Origin: Kribbella soli
GTDB taxonomy: Bacteria; Actinomycetota; Actinomycetes; Propionibacteriales; Kribbellaceae
Direction: 5' to 3'
NCBI RefSeq assembly: GCF_004331345.1
Contig: NZ_SJJZ01000002.1
Span: 1,178,001-1,242,000 of the forward strand
DNA length: 64,000 nucleotides
Positions 46,634-53,989 of the stretch are shown here, piece by piece (within the stretch, counting starts at the first letter, position 1; each line of letters starts with the position of its first letter). The notes beneath the pieces are model-generated. The model worked only from the letters and a program-made list of their open reading frames with translations, ran no database searches and was not told the origin of the DNA. Made by a program: the position numbers and the translations under genes.

Positions 46634-47473
46634 ATGGTGGAGTTCGTGATCTTCGTCGTCGTGATGATCGTGCTGAGCCTGATCTCCAAGGCCCGGCAGG
46701 GATCCAAGGGCGGCAACGGCCAGCCGAACGCCCGGATGCAGGCGCTGATCGAGCGGATCCAGGCCCAGCAGGGCGGCAACCAGCCGGTCCAGTTCCAGGG
46801 CCAGTTCACGCAGGCCGCCGGTCCGGGTGGACCGCCTCCGGCACCGATACCAGGGCAGATGCAGACCGGGAGTGCGCAGGGCAGTCAGCAGGCCGCGGCT
46901 GTTCTCCAGCAACTCCTGCAGAACGGTCGACAACCACGCCACCTGGGCGAGCGGAACTCCCCGGGCCAGGCGGCACAGCAACCCGGCACCGGTACGCCGT
47001 ACCAGCCGCCGGCGCAGTATCAGCCTTCGCAATACCCGGTGCAGTACAACCCGGGCCCGTATCAGCCGCCGGCGCATCGGCCGCAGCAGAACAACCTGCC
47101 GACGCCGAAGCAGGACCTGGACGCCAGGGTGCGGGACTTGATGAACGCAGGCAACGAGGTCGGTGCGGTCCGGTTGCTGAGCGACGAGCGCGAGCTGGGG
47201 ATCCTGGAGGCGCAGAAGTACGCTCGCACGCTGGTCGCGCCGCCGGCAGCTCAGCAGAGTGCCGACGTACTGGACGAGCCTGATGGGGACGAGGAGCGGT
47301 ACGTCGGTTCGGCGGCGTTCGCGGAGTCGATCTTCAACGTCAACGACCGCGACGAGAACGTGTGGGCCAGCGGCTGGGTCGACGAACCCGAGCCGGAGGA
47401 TCGCTCCGACATCGAGGAGCTCTGGCAGACCGTCAGCAACCCGCCGCGGGTTACTCCTCCCACGTCACAGTGA
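46634..47473 (+). CDS. membrane-anchored protein with a Gln/Pro-rich linker
   Basis: This 279-aa protein has an N-terminal membrane helix (VEFVIFVVVMIVLSLISKAR) and a long Gln/Pro/Gly-rich middle (about 30-150). A conserved helical C-terminal part (about 155-279) has DLDARVRDLMNAGNEVGAVR followed by ESIFNVNDRDENVWASGW. The C-terminal part, with its NAGN...AVRLL pattern, is seen in many actinobacterial proteins of unknown function. The plain start is ATG at 46634. Its last 23 bases overlap the convergent methyltransferase gene. EF-P next door might aid its Pro-rich translation, but that is speculation. Confidence 0.72.
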   Translation: MVEFVIFVVVMIVLSLISKARQGSKGGNGQPNARMQALIERIQAQQGGNQPVQFQGQFTQAAGPGGPPPAPIPGQMQTGSAQGSQQAAAVLQQLLQNGRQPRHLGERNSPGQAAQQPGTGTPYQPPAQYQPSQYPVQYNPGPYQPPAHRPQQNNLPTPKQDLDARVRDLMNAGNEVGAVRLLSDERELGILEAQKYARTLVAPPAAQQSADVLDEPDGDEERYVGSAAFAESIFNVNDRDENVWASGWVDEPEPEDRSDIEELWQTVSNPPRVTPPTSQ

Positions 47474-48611
47474 TGTAGCTGTGCCGCCGGGCGATGTGGA
47501 AGCCGGGCGGCAGCACAGCGTTCGAGGCATGCACCTGGAACGCCGGACCCCTGCGGTGCTTGGCGTCCCAGCTCTGCACCTGGTCGAGCATGTGGCCGAT
47601 CAGCTGACTGGCGTGCGGACCATGACCTCTGCAGCCGAGTTCCACGTGCGCCTCGTCGCGGCCGCTGCGTGAGGTGAGGTACGCCAGGCTGTCCGCCGTT
47701 GCGACGGCTGCCACCCACGACCACTCCTCACCGGACAGAACGCAGTACCCGGGCAGCTTGCTCGCCAGCCACAGGTAGAGGTCGAGCAGAGGCTCCTCGC
47801 GATGCACCTCTACTCCGGACCACGTCTGCTCAGCCGGCAACGTCAGTACGTCGTACTGCGGATGCGGCTCGCCCTCCTGGTCCTCGTCGAACGTCAGACC
47901 GCCTTCCTGCAACGGAACCAGCCGCTCGTAGTCCGCACCCGCCCCCTGCATGCTGACGAACCCGCACACCGTCGTGGACCGGCTCTCGAGGTGGTCACCG
48001 ACCAGGTCGAACGCGATCGCCCGCGTCTGCCCACGCAGCCGCAGCGGTACGACGATGCGCCCGCCCGGACGCAGCTGCTGCATCCACGCGCTCGCGATGT
48101 CCCAGGCGGTCACCGTCACCACGATCCGGTCGTACGGCGCTCGCTCCGGAACACCGAACGCGCCATCGGCCCGCACCACGGCCACATCGCCGTACCCGGC
48201 CTCGTCGAGAGACTCGCGCGCCCGGTCCGTCACCTCCGGATCGATGTCGACCGACGTCACCGCGCCATGCGGACCGGCCAGCTCCCGCATCAGCGCGGCA
48301 TTGTACCCACCGGAACCGATCTCGAGGACCCGGTCCCCCGGCCGGATCGCAGCCTGCTGCAGCATCAGCGCGACGATGCTCGGCTGCGACACCGAACTGG
48401 TCACCACACCAGCCTCGTTCTGCTTCATCAGTACGACGTCGTCCGCGTACGCGATGTCGAGCGAAGCCTGCGGGACGAACAGGTGCCGTGGGACGGCTGC
48501 GAAAGCAGCCGCCACCCGCTCGTCGCGGATCGTGCCGGTAGCTACCAGCTGCTGGACGAGGGCAGTCCGCAGCGACTCCGCCGGTGCTGAGTCACTGCTG
48601 ACACCCGTCAT
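47451..48611 (-). CDS. FxLD-system-type methyltransferase
   Basis: This 386-aa SAM methyltransferase has a protein-L-isoaspartate-methyltransferase-like core: VAAAFAAVPRHLFVP, then the SAM motif VLEIGSGGYNAALMRELAG, VTSVDIDPEVTDRARESLDE and YDRIVVTVTAWDIASAW. The extended C-terminal domain (about 230-386) ends FHIARRHSYITVTWEE. It closely resembles methyltransferases of the FxLD lanthipeptide system. No lanthionine synthetase or FxLD precursor is in this window, so it is an orphan or acts on another protein. It follows MarR after six bases, so both are in one operon. Confidence 0.78.
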   Translation of the reverse strand: MTGVSSDSAPAESLRTALVQQLVATGTIRDERVAAAFAAVPRHLFVPQASLDIAYADDVVLMKQNEAGVVTSSVSQPSIVALMLQQAAIRPGDRVLEIGSGGYNAALMRELAGPHGAVTSVDIDPEVTDRARESLDEAGYGDVAVVRADGAFGVPERAPYDRIVVTVTAWDIASAWMQQLRPGGRIVVPLRLRGQTRAIAFDLVGDHLESRSTTVCGFVSMQGAGADYERLVPLQEGGLTFDEDQEGEPHPQYDVLTLPAEQTWSGVEVHREEPLLDLYLWLASKLPGYCVLSGEEWSWVAAVATADSLAYLTSRSGRDEAHVELGCRGHGPHASQLIGHMLDQVQSWDAKHRRGPAFQVHASNAVLPPGFHIARRHSYITVTWEE

Positions 48612-48617
48612 GACCAG

Positions 48618-49115
48618 TCAGTCCCGCTTGTCGCCGAGCGACTCCAGCAAGGTCCGCAGCAGACCTGCCAGCTGGTCGCGTTCAGCCAGCGACAGACCGG
48701 AGAGTAGCTGCGACTCGGTGTCGACGTGCGTCGGCAGCACCTTGTCGATCAGCTCGAGCCCCTCGGGCGTCAAGGTCACCAGCACGCCGCGGCGGTCGGT
48801 CTCACTCGGTGCCCGCGTCACCAGCCCGCGAGCCTCCAGCCGATCCAGGCGCTGGCTGATCGCACCTGACGTGACCATCGACGAGTGCATCAGCCCGGCC
48901 GGCGTCAGGCTGTGCTCGGCGTTGCTGCGCCGCAGGGTCGCCAGTACGTCGAAGGACGCGCGATCCAGGTCGTGCTTGCCGAAGTTCCGCCGCAGCTCGG
49001 CGTCGAACAGCGCGCCGAGGCGGCTCATCCGACCGATGACGCCCATCGGCGACGGATCCAGGTCGGGCCGCCGCGCACGCCACTGTTCCAGCACCAGGTC
49101 GACGTGATCTGCCAT
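48618..49115 (-). CDS. MarR-family transcriptional regulator
   Basis: This 165-aa regulator has a central winged helix with HSLTPAGLMHSSMVTSGAIS and the wing VTRAPSETDRRGVLVTLTPE. It should bind DNA as a dimer and release it on ligand binding. Three copies of a 12-bp palindrome lie between it and the divergent EamA gene, so it probably controls both. It is co-transcribed with the methyltransferase. ATG at 49115 is the start. Confidence 0.92.
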   Translation of the reverse strand: MADHVDLVLEQWRARRPDLDPSPMGVIGRMSRLGALFDAELRRNFGKHDLDRASFDVLATLRRSNAEHSLTPAGLMHSSMVTSGAISQRLDRLEARGLVTRAPSETDRRGVLVTLTPEGLELIDKVLPTHVDTESQLLSGLSLAERDQLAGLLRTLLESLGDKRD

Positions 49116-49138
49116 TCGCCCAGCCTAGCCCCAGATTG

Positions 49139-49197
49139 CTTAGCGGTGAGGGACTTGAAAGTTCCTTAGCGCTGAGATACTTTATCTTAGTGCTAAG
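49139..49197. promoter_or_regulatory. three 12-bp palindromic MarR operators
   Basis: CTTAGCGGTGAG (49139-49150), CTTAGCGCTGAG (49165-49176) and CTTAGTGCTAAG (49186-49197) fit one consensus CTTAGYGSTRAG. Starts are 26 and 21 bases apart. The outer two sites flank the promoter and the middle site lies in its spacer. This gives direct steric control of EamA and probably of MarR itself. The binding partner is inferred from position. Confidence 0.68.
49155..49183 (+). promoter_or_regulatory. leaderless EamA promoter
   Basis: TTGAAA (49155-49160) and TACTTT (49178-49183) are spaced by exactly 17 bases. Transcription would begin six or seven bases past the -10, at the GTG at 49190, so the mRNA would lack a leader. 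The third MarR site covers the start codon. Confidence 0.6.
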
Positions 49198-50404
49198 CAA
49201 TCGACGTTCGACCATCCTCCTGACCACGGCGATCGCGCCGATGCTCTGGGGCACCACCTACGTGGTGACCACCGAGTTCCTCCCGCCCCATCGCCCGCTG
49301 CTGGCCGCGCTCCTGCGGGCGTTGCCGGCCGGCCTCCTGCTCGTCGCGATCACCCGTGTCCTGCCGCGCGGCAGCTGGTGGTGGCGTTCGCTGGTCCTCG
49401 GCACGCTCAACATCGGCGCCTTCAACGCGCTGCTGTTCGTTGGTGCGTACCGGCTGCCAGGTGGCGTGGCTGCGACCGTCGGTGCCATCCAGCCGCTACT
49501 GGTCGCTTTGCTGTCAGCTGGGCTGCTGCGGCAGCGCCTGTCGCTGCGCACCGTTCTCACTGCCCTAGCAGGCGTGTTCGGCGTTGGACTGCTGGTGCTG
49601 CGGGCTACCGCACGGCTCGACATGCTGGGCGTACTCGCGGCTGCCGGCGCTGCGGTGGTCATGGCGTTCGGCGTCGTACTCAGCAAGCGCTGGACGTCAC
49701 CTGCTCCCCTGCTCGCCACGACTGGTTGGCAGCTCGTCGCCGGTGGACTGGTGCTCCTACCAGTGACCTTCCTGGTCGAGGGCGCATTCCCCGCCTTCAC
49801 ACTGCGGAATGTCGCCGGCTACACATACTTGGCGCTCTTTGGTTCGGCAGTCGCCTATACGTTGTGGTTCCGCGGACTCCGGGAACTCGTTCCGACCGAG
49901 GTCACGTTCCTAGGGCTGCTGAGCCCGGTAGTAGCGACCACAGTGGGCTGGCTGGTCCTCGCCCAGCACCTCACCGCACTGCAGGCGGTCGGCGGCCTGA
50001 TCGTGCTGGTAGCCCTCGTGTTTGCACAGCTACGACCGACAGCTCGGTTCAGGGCCTCAGATCAGGCCCTCGCGCAGTGCATAGGCGACGGCGTGGGAGC
50101 GGTTCCTGAGCTGCAGGCGGCTGGTGACGTCGTGGAGGACGTTCTTGACCGTGCGCTCCGAGTAGGACAGCTCCCGGGCGATCTCCTGCGTGTCCATTCC
50201 GTCCGCGACCAGTCGCAGTACCTGCGTCTCCCGGTCGGACAGACCGGTGTGGGACAGCCCTCGCGGCTCCAGTACGTGCCGCTGCTTCCGCGACACCTGA
50301 CCGAGCAGCCGTCCCAGCAGGTCCGGAGGCAGGCTGCCGTCACCCGCAGCGGCGGCCTGCACCAGGTGCACGATCCGGTCACCGGTCGCCTCGGTACGCC
50401 GTAG
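49190..50404 (+). CDS. EamA-family transporter with C-terminal extension antisense to a LuxR gene
   Basis: The first 289 codons encode a ten-helix drug/metabolite exporter with two EamA repeats (ILLTTAIAPMLWGTTYVVTT at the start and AVGGLIVLVALVFAQL near the end). The family normally ends there. Here no stop occurs until TAG at 50402-50404, so about 115 more residues, hydrophilic and Gln/Val/Arg-rich, are encoded exactly antisense to the LuxR-type gene. I read the frame codon by codon from 50057 and it stays open. GTG at 49190 is supported by the promoter geometry. The tail may be real, or an ancestral stop was lost. Confidence 0.8.
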   Translation: MLSNRRSTILLTTAIAPMLWGTTYVVTTEFLPPHRPLLAALLRALPAGLLLVAITRVLPRGSWWWRSLVLGTLNIGAFNALLFVGAYRLPGGVAATVGAIQPLLVALLSAGLLRQRLSLRTVLTALAGVFGVGLLVLRATARLDMLGVLAAAGAAVVMAFGVVLSKRWTSPAPLLATTGWQLVAGGLVLLPVTFLVEGAFPAFTLRNVAGYTYLALFGSAVAYTLWFRGLRELVPTEVTFLGLLSPVVATTVGWLVLAQHLTALQAVGGLIVLVALVFAQLRPTARFRASDQALAQCIGDGVGAVPELQAAGDVVEDVLDRALRVGQLPGDLLRVHSVRDQSQYLRLPVGQTGVGQPSRLQYVPLLPRHLTEQPSQQVRRQAAVTRSGGLHQVHDPVTGRLGTP

Positions 50405-50755
50405 TACGCCGGAGACCCCCAGCTCGACCGCGGTCATCAGCGCTTCGTCGTCGATCGCGCTGCCGATCAGCACGGTCCGGCGGCAGCCCCGCTGCGTCGC
50501 GGCCCGCAGTACCTGAACAGCACCCGCGTCCAGCGAGTCGACTGCGACCAACGCGACCACTGGCGGGGCAGTGCGCTGGTCGGCCGACTGCGAGGGCAGC
50601 TGTGCCGCCAGCTCGGCGTCAGCGATCAGGCTGATCTCCGGGCGCTGCCGCAGCGTATGCACCAGCCCGAACTGCGACAGCGGGTCGAGCGCCTTGACCC
50701 AGACCGGAATGCGGTGCTGCTGACCCAGAGGTTGCCCCACCTGTTGTGTCGTCAT
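50057..50755 (-). CDS. LuxR-family regulator with atypical receiver-like domain
   Basis: This 232-aa protein ends in a LuxR helix-turn-helix (LSDRETQVLRLVADGMDTQE and SERTVKNVLHDVTSRLQL). Its N-terminal domain (about 15-140) has a receiver-like order of strands (VVALVAVDSLDAGAV, VLIGSAIDDEALMTAVELG, GVSGVLRRTEATG), but the expected phospho-acceptor Asp is not clearly placed. It may respond to a ligand or a protein. ATG at 50755 has GGGGGAG eight bases upstream and is preferred to upstream in-frame starts. Similar orphan regulators are frequent in actinobacteria. Confidence 0.83.
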   Translation of the reverse strand: MTTQQVGQPLGQQHRIPVWVKALDPLSQFGLVHTLRQRPEISLIADAELAAQLPSQSADQRTAPPVVALVAVDSLDAGAVQVLRAATQRGCRRTVLIGSAIDDEALMTAVELGVSGVLRRTEATGDRIVHLVQAAAAGDGSLPPDLLGRLLGQVSRKQRHVLEPRGLSHTGLSDRETQVLRLVADGMDTQEIARELSYSERTVKNVLHDVTSRLQLRNRSHAVAYALREGLI

Positions 50756-50923
50756 CCTTGTCACTCCCCCAGAGCGCTGTTGAACGGAACCCATCGAACC
50801 CGTAGTCACACGAACCCCCAATGCGTCGATCTCCTCCCGATCGCGCCGCCAGTCGGTGAAACCTGCCCGCAGTGCGGTTCGAAAGCTGCCCACAACCATC
50901 TGATGCCCGAAAGGGCAGATTGG

Positions 50924-51379
50924 TTATGAATCGAGGCTGGTGAGCGCGCGGAGCGCGAGCCGGTACGAGTCGAGCCCGAAGCCGGCGATGGTCCCGGTCG
51001 CCACCCCGGCGACCACACTGGTGTGCCGGAACTCCTCGCGGGTGGCCGGGTTGGTCAGGTGGATCTCGATCAACGGGGCAGTCCGCTGCGCGATGGCGTC
51101 CCGCAGCGAGTACGAGTAGTGCGTGAACGCGGCCGGGTTGAGTACGACGGGGATCCGGCCGTCCGCAGCCTCGTGCAGCCAGCCGACCAGCTCGGCCTCG
51201 TCGTCGGTCTGCCGTACGTCGACCTCGAACCCGAGCTCGGCGCCGGTCTTCTCGCACACCCCGACCAGCTCGGCGAACGTCGTCGAACCGTACTTCTCCG
51301 GCTCCCGCGAACCCAGCCGCCCGAGGTTCGGCCCGTTCAGCACCAGCACCCGCCTGCTCACATCCGTCACAGCACTCAC
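50924..51379 (-). CDS. aroQ: type II 3-dehydroquinate dehydratase
   Basis: This 151-aa enzyme converts 3-dehydroquinate to 3-dehydroshikimate, the step after AroB. It has VLVLNGPNLGRLGSREPEKYG, with the catalytic Tyr in the flexible lid, and VVLNPAAFTHYSYSLRDAI with the active-site His. It forms a dodecamer in homologues. Its usual place is next to aroB; here 4.7 kb of other genes and repeats intervene. ATG at 51379. Confidence 0.95.
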   Translation of the reverse strand: MSAVTDVSRRVLVLNGPNLGRLGSREPEKYGSTTFAELVGVCEKTGAELGFEVDVRQTDDEAELVGWLHEAADGRIPVVLNPAAFTHYSYSLRDAIAQRTAPLIEIHLTNPATREEFRHTSVVAGVATGTIAGFGLDSYRLALRALTSLDS

Positions 51380-51403
51380 CCTAGAGGGTGTCGCGTGAAA
51401 CCA

Positions 51404-51991
51404 TCAGACACCCTCTAGTCGCGCGAACGCCACGTCGGCCTCCGCGACCGCGGCCGGGTAGCGCTCGGCGGCGGGCTGCCCGCCGGAGATCGCCAGCCAG
51501 TTGCGGTAAGCCAGGATCCGCTGGGTCGACAGCAGTTGCGCGGACAGCAACTCCGCGGTGAGATCACCGCCGAGAACCTCGGTGAGCGCTCTCTCGTCGT
51601 CGTCCATGAACGCGCGCAGCCGGGTCGCGAGGGCCGGCGTACCGAAGACGAGGTTGTAGTAGGCAACGACCTGCGGGTGGTCGTTCAGCCCGGTCGTCGG
51701 CTCCCGCTCGGCGAGGCCGGTGCGGAAGTGGTCGCGGAGCGCCTCGACCGGCGGCGCCGGCGACGCGCGGACGATCCGGGCCGCCTCCCGACGGTGGTCC
51801 GCGATCCGGTGCATGACCAGGTCTTCCTTGGTCGGGAAGTACTTGAACAGGGTCGGCTTGGACACGTCGGCGGCGGCCGCGATGTCGGCGACCGGTACCT
51901 CGTCGAAGCCGAGTTCGAGGAACAGCGCGATCGCCGCCTGCGACAAGGCGTCGTACGTCTGCTGCTTCTTGCGTTCGCGGAGTCCGGTCAC
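51404..51991 (-). CDS. TetR-family repressor
   Basis: This 195-aa repressor has an N-terminal helix-turn-helix (FDEVPVADIAAAADVSKPTL, then FKYFPTKEDLVMHRI) and a C-terminal ligand-binding domain. It begins VTGLRERKKQQTYDALSQAA. GTG at 51991 is used; the ATG a few bases upstream is in another frame. It is divergent from the HelD-like gene, with a 29-bp inverted repeat between them. It probably represses both genes and is released by a small molecule. Confidence 0.9.
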   Translation of the reverse strand: MTGLRERKKQQTYDALSQAAIALFLELGFDEVPVADIAAAADVSKPTLFKYFPTKEDLVMHRIADHRREAARIVRASPAPPVEALRDHFRTGLAEREPTTGLNDHPQVVAYYNLVFGTPALATRLRAFMDDDERALTEVLGGDLTAELLSAQLLSTQRILAYRNWLAISGGQPAAERYPAAVAEADVAFARLEGV

Positions 51992-52009
51992 AACGTCATG
52001 TTAACCTAG

Positions 52010-52038
52010 GCAAAAGATTGACCGAGTTAATCTTTTGC
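52010..52038. promoter_or_regulatory. TetR operator: 10-9-10 perfect inverted repeat
   Basis: GCAAAAGATT (52010-52019) and AATCTTTTGC (52029-52038) are exact reverse complements with a nine-base spacer. The right arm ends one base before the helD ribosome-binding site GGAGGG (52039-52044). Bound repressor would block helD transcription or translation, and probably the TetR promoter as well. TetR binding is inferred from geometry. Confidence 0.72.
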
Positions 52039-52048
52039 GGAGGGATGG

Positions 52049-53989
52049 ATGAGGGATCTCGACGAGGAACGCGCGTACGCCGACCGTTGCCGGCAGGCAC
52101 TGCGGCGGATGGTCGCCGGCGCGCGGGAGAACGTGGCTGTCGGCGAGGACACCTGGGGCGACCGGTACACCGCCGAGCGGCTGGGCTTCTACCTCAAGAC
52201 ACTGGCGCGGGACATGGGCGAGGAGGGCGACAACCCGCCATTCTTCGGCATGATCACGTACGGCGCCACGGACCCGGCGGCCGGCGAACACCGCAGCCAG
52301 ACGTACTACCTCGGCCGCCGGCACATCTCGGACGCGATCGGCCGCCCGCCGATGGTGATCGACTGGCGCGCGCCGGTGTCGGCCACGTTCTACCAGGCGT
52401 CCGCCGTCGAGCCACGCGGGATCGACACCCGCCGCCGCTTCGGCTGGTCGGCCAACACGCTGACGAGCTTCGAGGACGAACACCTCCGGACGGGTACGCC
52501 GTCGTCGGCCAGTGAGCTCGTACGGCGGGAGATCGAGCGGGCCCGGGTGGGTCCGATGCGGGACATCGTCGCCACGATCCAGGGCGCACCGGGGACCGGC
52601 AAGACCGCGGTCGGCCTGCACCGCGCCGCCTACCTGCTGTACGCGTACCGGTCGCGACTCGAACGCAACGGGGTCCTCGTCCTCGGACCGAACCGGGCGT
52701 TCCTGCACTACATCTCCGCCGTACTCCCGACGCTCGGCGAGGTCGACGTGGAGCAGACCACGATCGAGCAACTGCTGGATCGCGAGGTTCGCGCGGTCGA
52801 CGACCCGGCGGCGGCCGTGGTCAAGCACGACGTACGGATGGCCGAGGTGCTGCGGCGGGCGGTGTACGGCCGGATCGGGCAGCCGGACGAGGCGGTCGTG
52901 GTCCGAGACGCGTCGTACAAGTGGCGGGTCAACCAGCACGAGTTCGCGGAGATGGTGGTTGAGGCCGAGGCTGAGGCGATGACCTACCTGACCGGACGCG
53001 AGCGGGTGATCGCGCGACTCGTCGCCGCGTTGCAACGTCAGGCCGAGGCGCGCGGGCAGAACTGCAACGGCGTCTGGCTACGGCGCATGGCGCGTGCGGT
53101 GACGCCGTACGTCGAGGAGGTCTGGCCGTTCCTCAAGGCCGACGAGGTGCTGGCCGAATACCTGAGCGATCCCAGTCAGGCGGGCGTCCTGACGGCGGAC
53201 GAGCAGCGAGCCATCGCCTGGCCGCGCCCGCGCAAGGCGAAGACGGCGCGCTGGACGGCTACGGACGCCGTACTGCTCGACGAGGTGAGCGCGTTGCTGG
53301 AGCGCTCCCCGACGTACGGCCACGTGATCGTGGACGACGCGCAGGACCTCTCCCCCATGCAGTGCCGGGCGATCGCACGGCGGAGCGAGCACACCTCGAT
53401 CACGGTGCTCGGTGATCTTGCGCAGGGTACGACGGCCTGGGCCGCGAACGACTGGCCGACGCAGCTCACGCACCTCGGGCTCGGTCAACCAGGGAAGGCC
53501 ACCGCGGAGATCGTTGCCCTGAGCACCGGATATCGCGTCCCGGCGACCGTGGTCGAACTGGCGAACCGTCTGCTCACCGCGCTTGATGTCGCGGTCCCAC
53601 CGACCACGTCCTTCCGCTCCGACGGCGAACTGACCATCACCCGCGTCGACGACCTTGCGGTCGCCTGCGTCGAGAACATTCGGAGAGCGCTCTCTGTCGA
53701 AGGCTCGATCGGCGTTATCGCCGCCGATCACCAGTTGCCGGCGGTGAGCGATGCGTTGAAGGCGGCCGGAATCGAGACCTCGGCGGCGGACGGCGACGGC
53801 CGGGTGGCCGTCGTACCGGCGAGCCTGGCGAAGGGGCTCGAGTACGACCATGTGATAGCACTCGAGCCGGCCGAGATCGTCGCCTCCGAGACCCGCGGCC
53901 TCAATCGCCTGTACGTCGTCCTCACCCGGGCGGTGTCCCGGCTGGACATCCTGCACAGCCGGGAGCTTCCGCCCGAGCTCGGACGCTAG
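52049..53989 (+). CDS. HelD-like RNA polymerase-recycling ATPase / superfamily 1 helicase
   Basis: This 646-aa protein resembles HelD, which binds RNA polymerase and frees it from nucleic acid or rifamycin. It has an N-terminal coiled-coil-like arm (about 1-60) and Walker A near residue 181 in IQGAPGTGKTAVGLHRAAYL. VIVDDAQDLSPMQCRAIARR is the Walker B/motif II, with D-A-Q in place of DEAQ. ALSTGYRVPATVVELANRLL and motif VI in NRLYVVLTRAVSRLDIL follow. It is shorter than the roughly 750-aa mycobacterial HelD. ATG at 52049 has GGAGGG four bases upstream. A divergent TetR suggests inducible expression, possibly for antibiotic tolerance. Confidence 0.85.
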   Translation: MRDLDEERAYADRCRQALRRMVAGARENVAVGEDTWGDRYTAERLGFYLKTLARDMGEEGDNPPFFGMITYGATDPAAGEHRSQTYYLGRRHISDAIGRPPMVIDWRAPVSATFYQASAVEPRGIDTRRRFGWSANTLTSFEDEHLRTGTPSSASELVRREIERARVGPMRDIVATIQGAPGTGKTAVGLHRAAYLLYAYRSRLERNGVLVLGPNRAFLHYISAVLPTLGEVDVEQTTIEQLLDREVRAVDDPAAAVVKHDVRMAEVLRRAVYGRIGQPDEAVVVRDASYKWRVNQHEFAEMVVEAEAEAMTYLTGRERVIARLVAALQRQAEARGQNCNGVWLRRMARAVTPYVEEVWPFLKADEVLAEYLSDPSQAGVLTADEQRAIAWPRPRKAKTARWTATDAVLLDEVSALLERSPTYGHVIVDDAQDLSPMQCRAIARRSEHTSITVLGDLAQGTTAWAANDWPTQLTHLGLGQPGKATAEIVALSTGYRVPATVVELANRLLTALDVAVPPTTSFRSDGELTITRVDDLAVACVENIRRALSVEGSIGVIAADHQLPAVSDALKAAGIETSAADGDGRVAVVPASLAKGLEYDHVIALEPAEIVASETRGLNRLYVVLTRAVSRLDILHSRELPPELGR

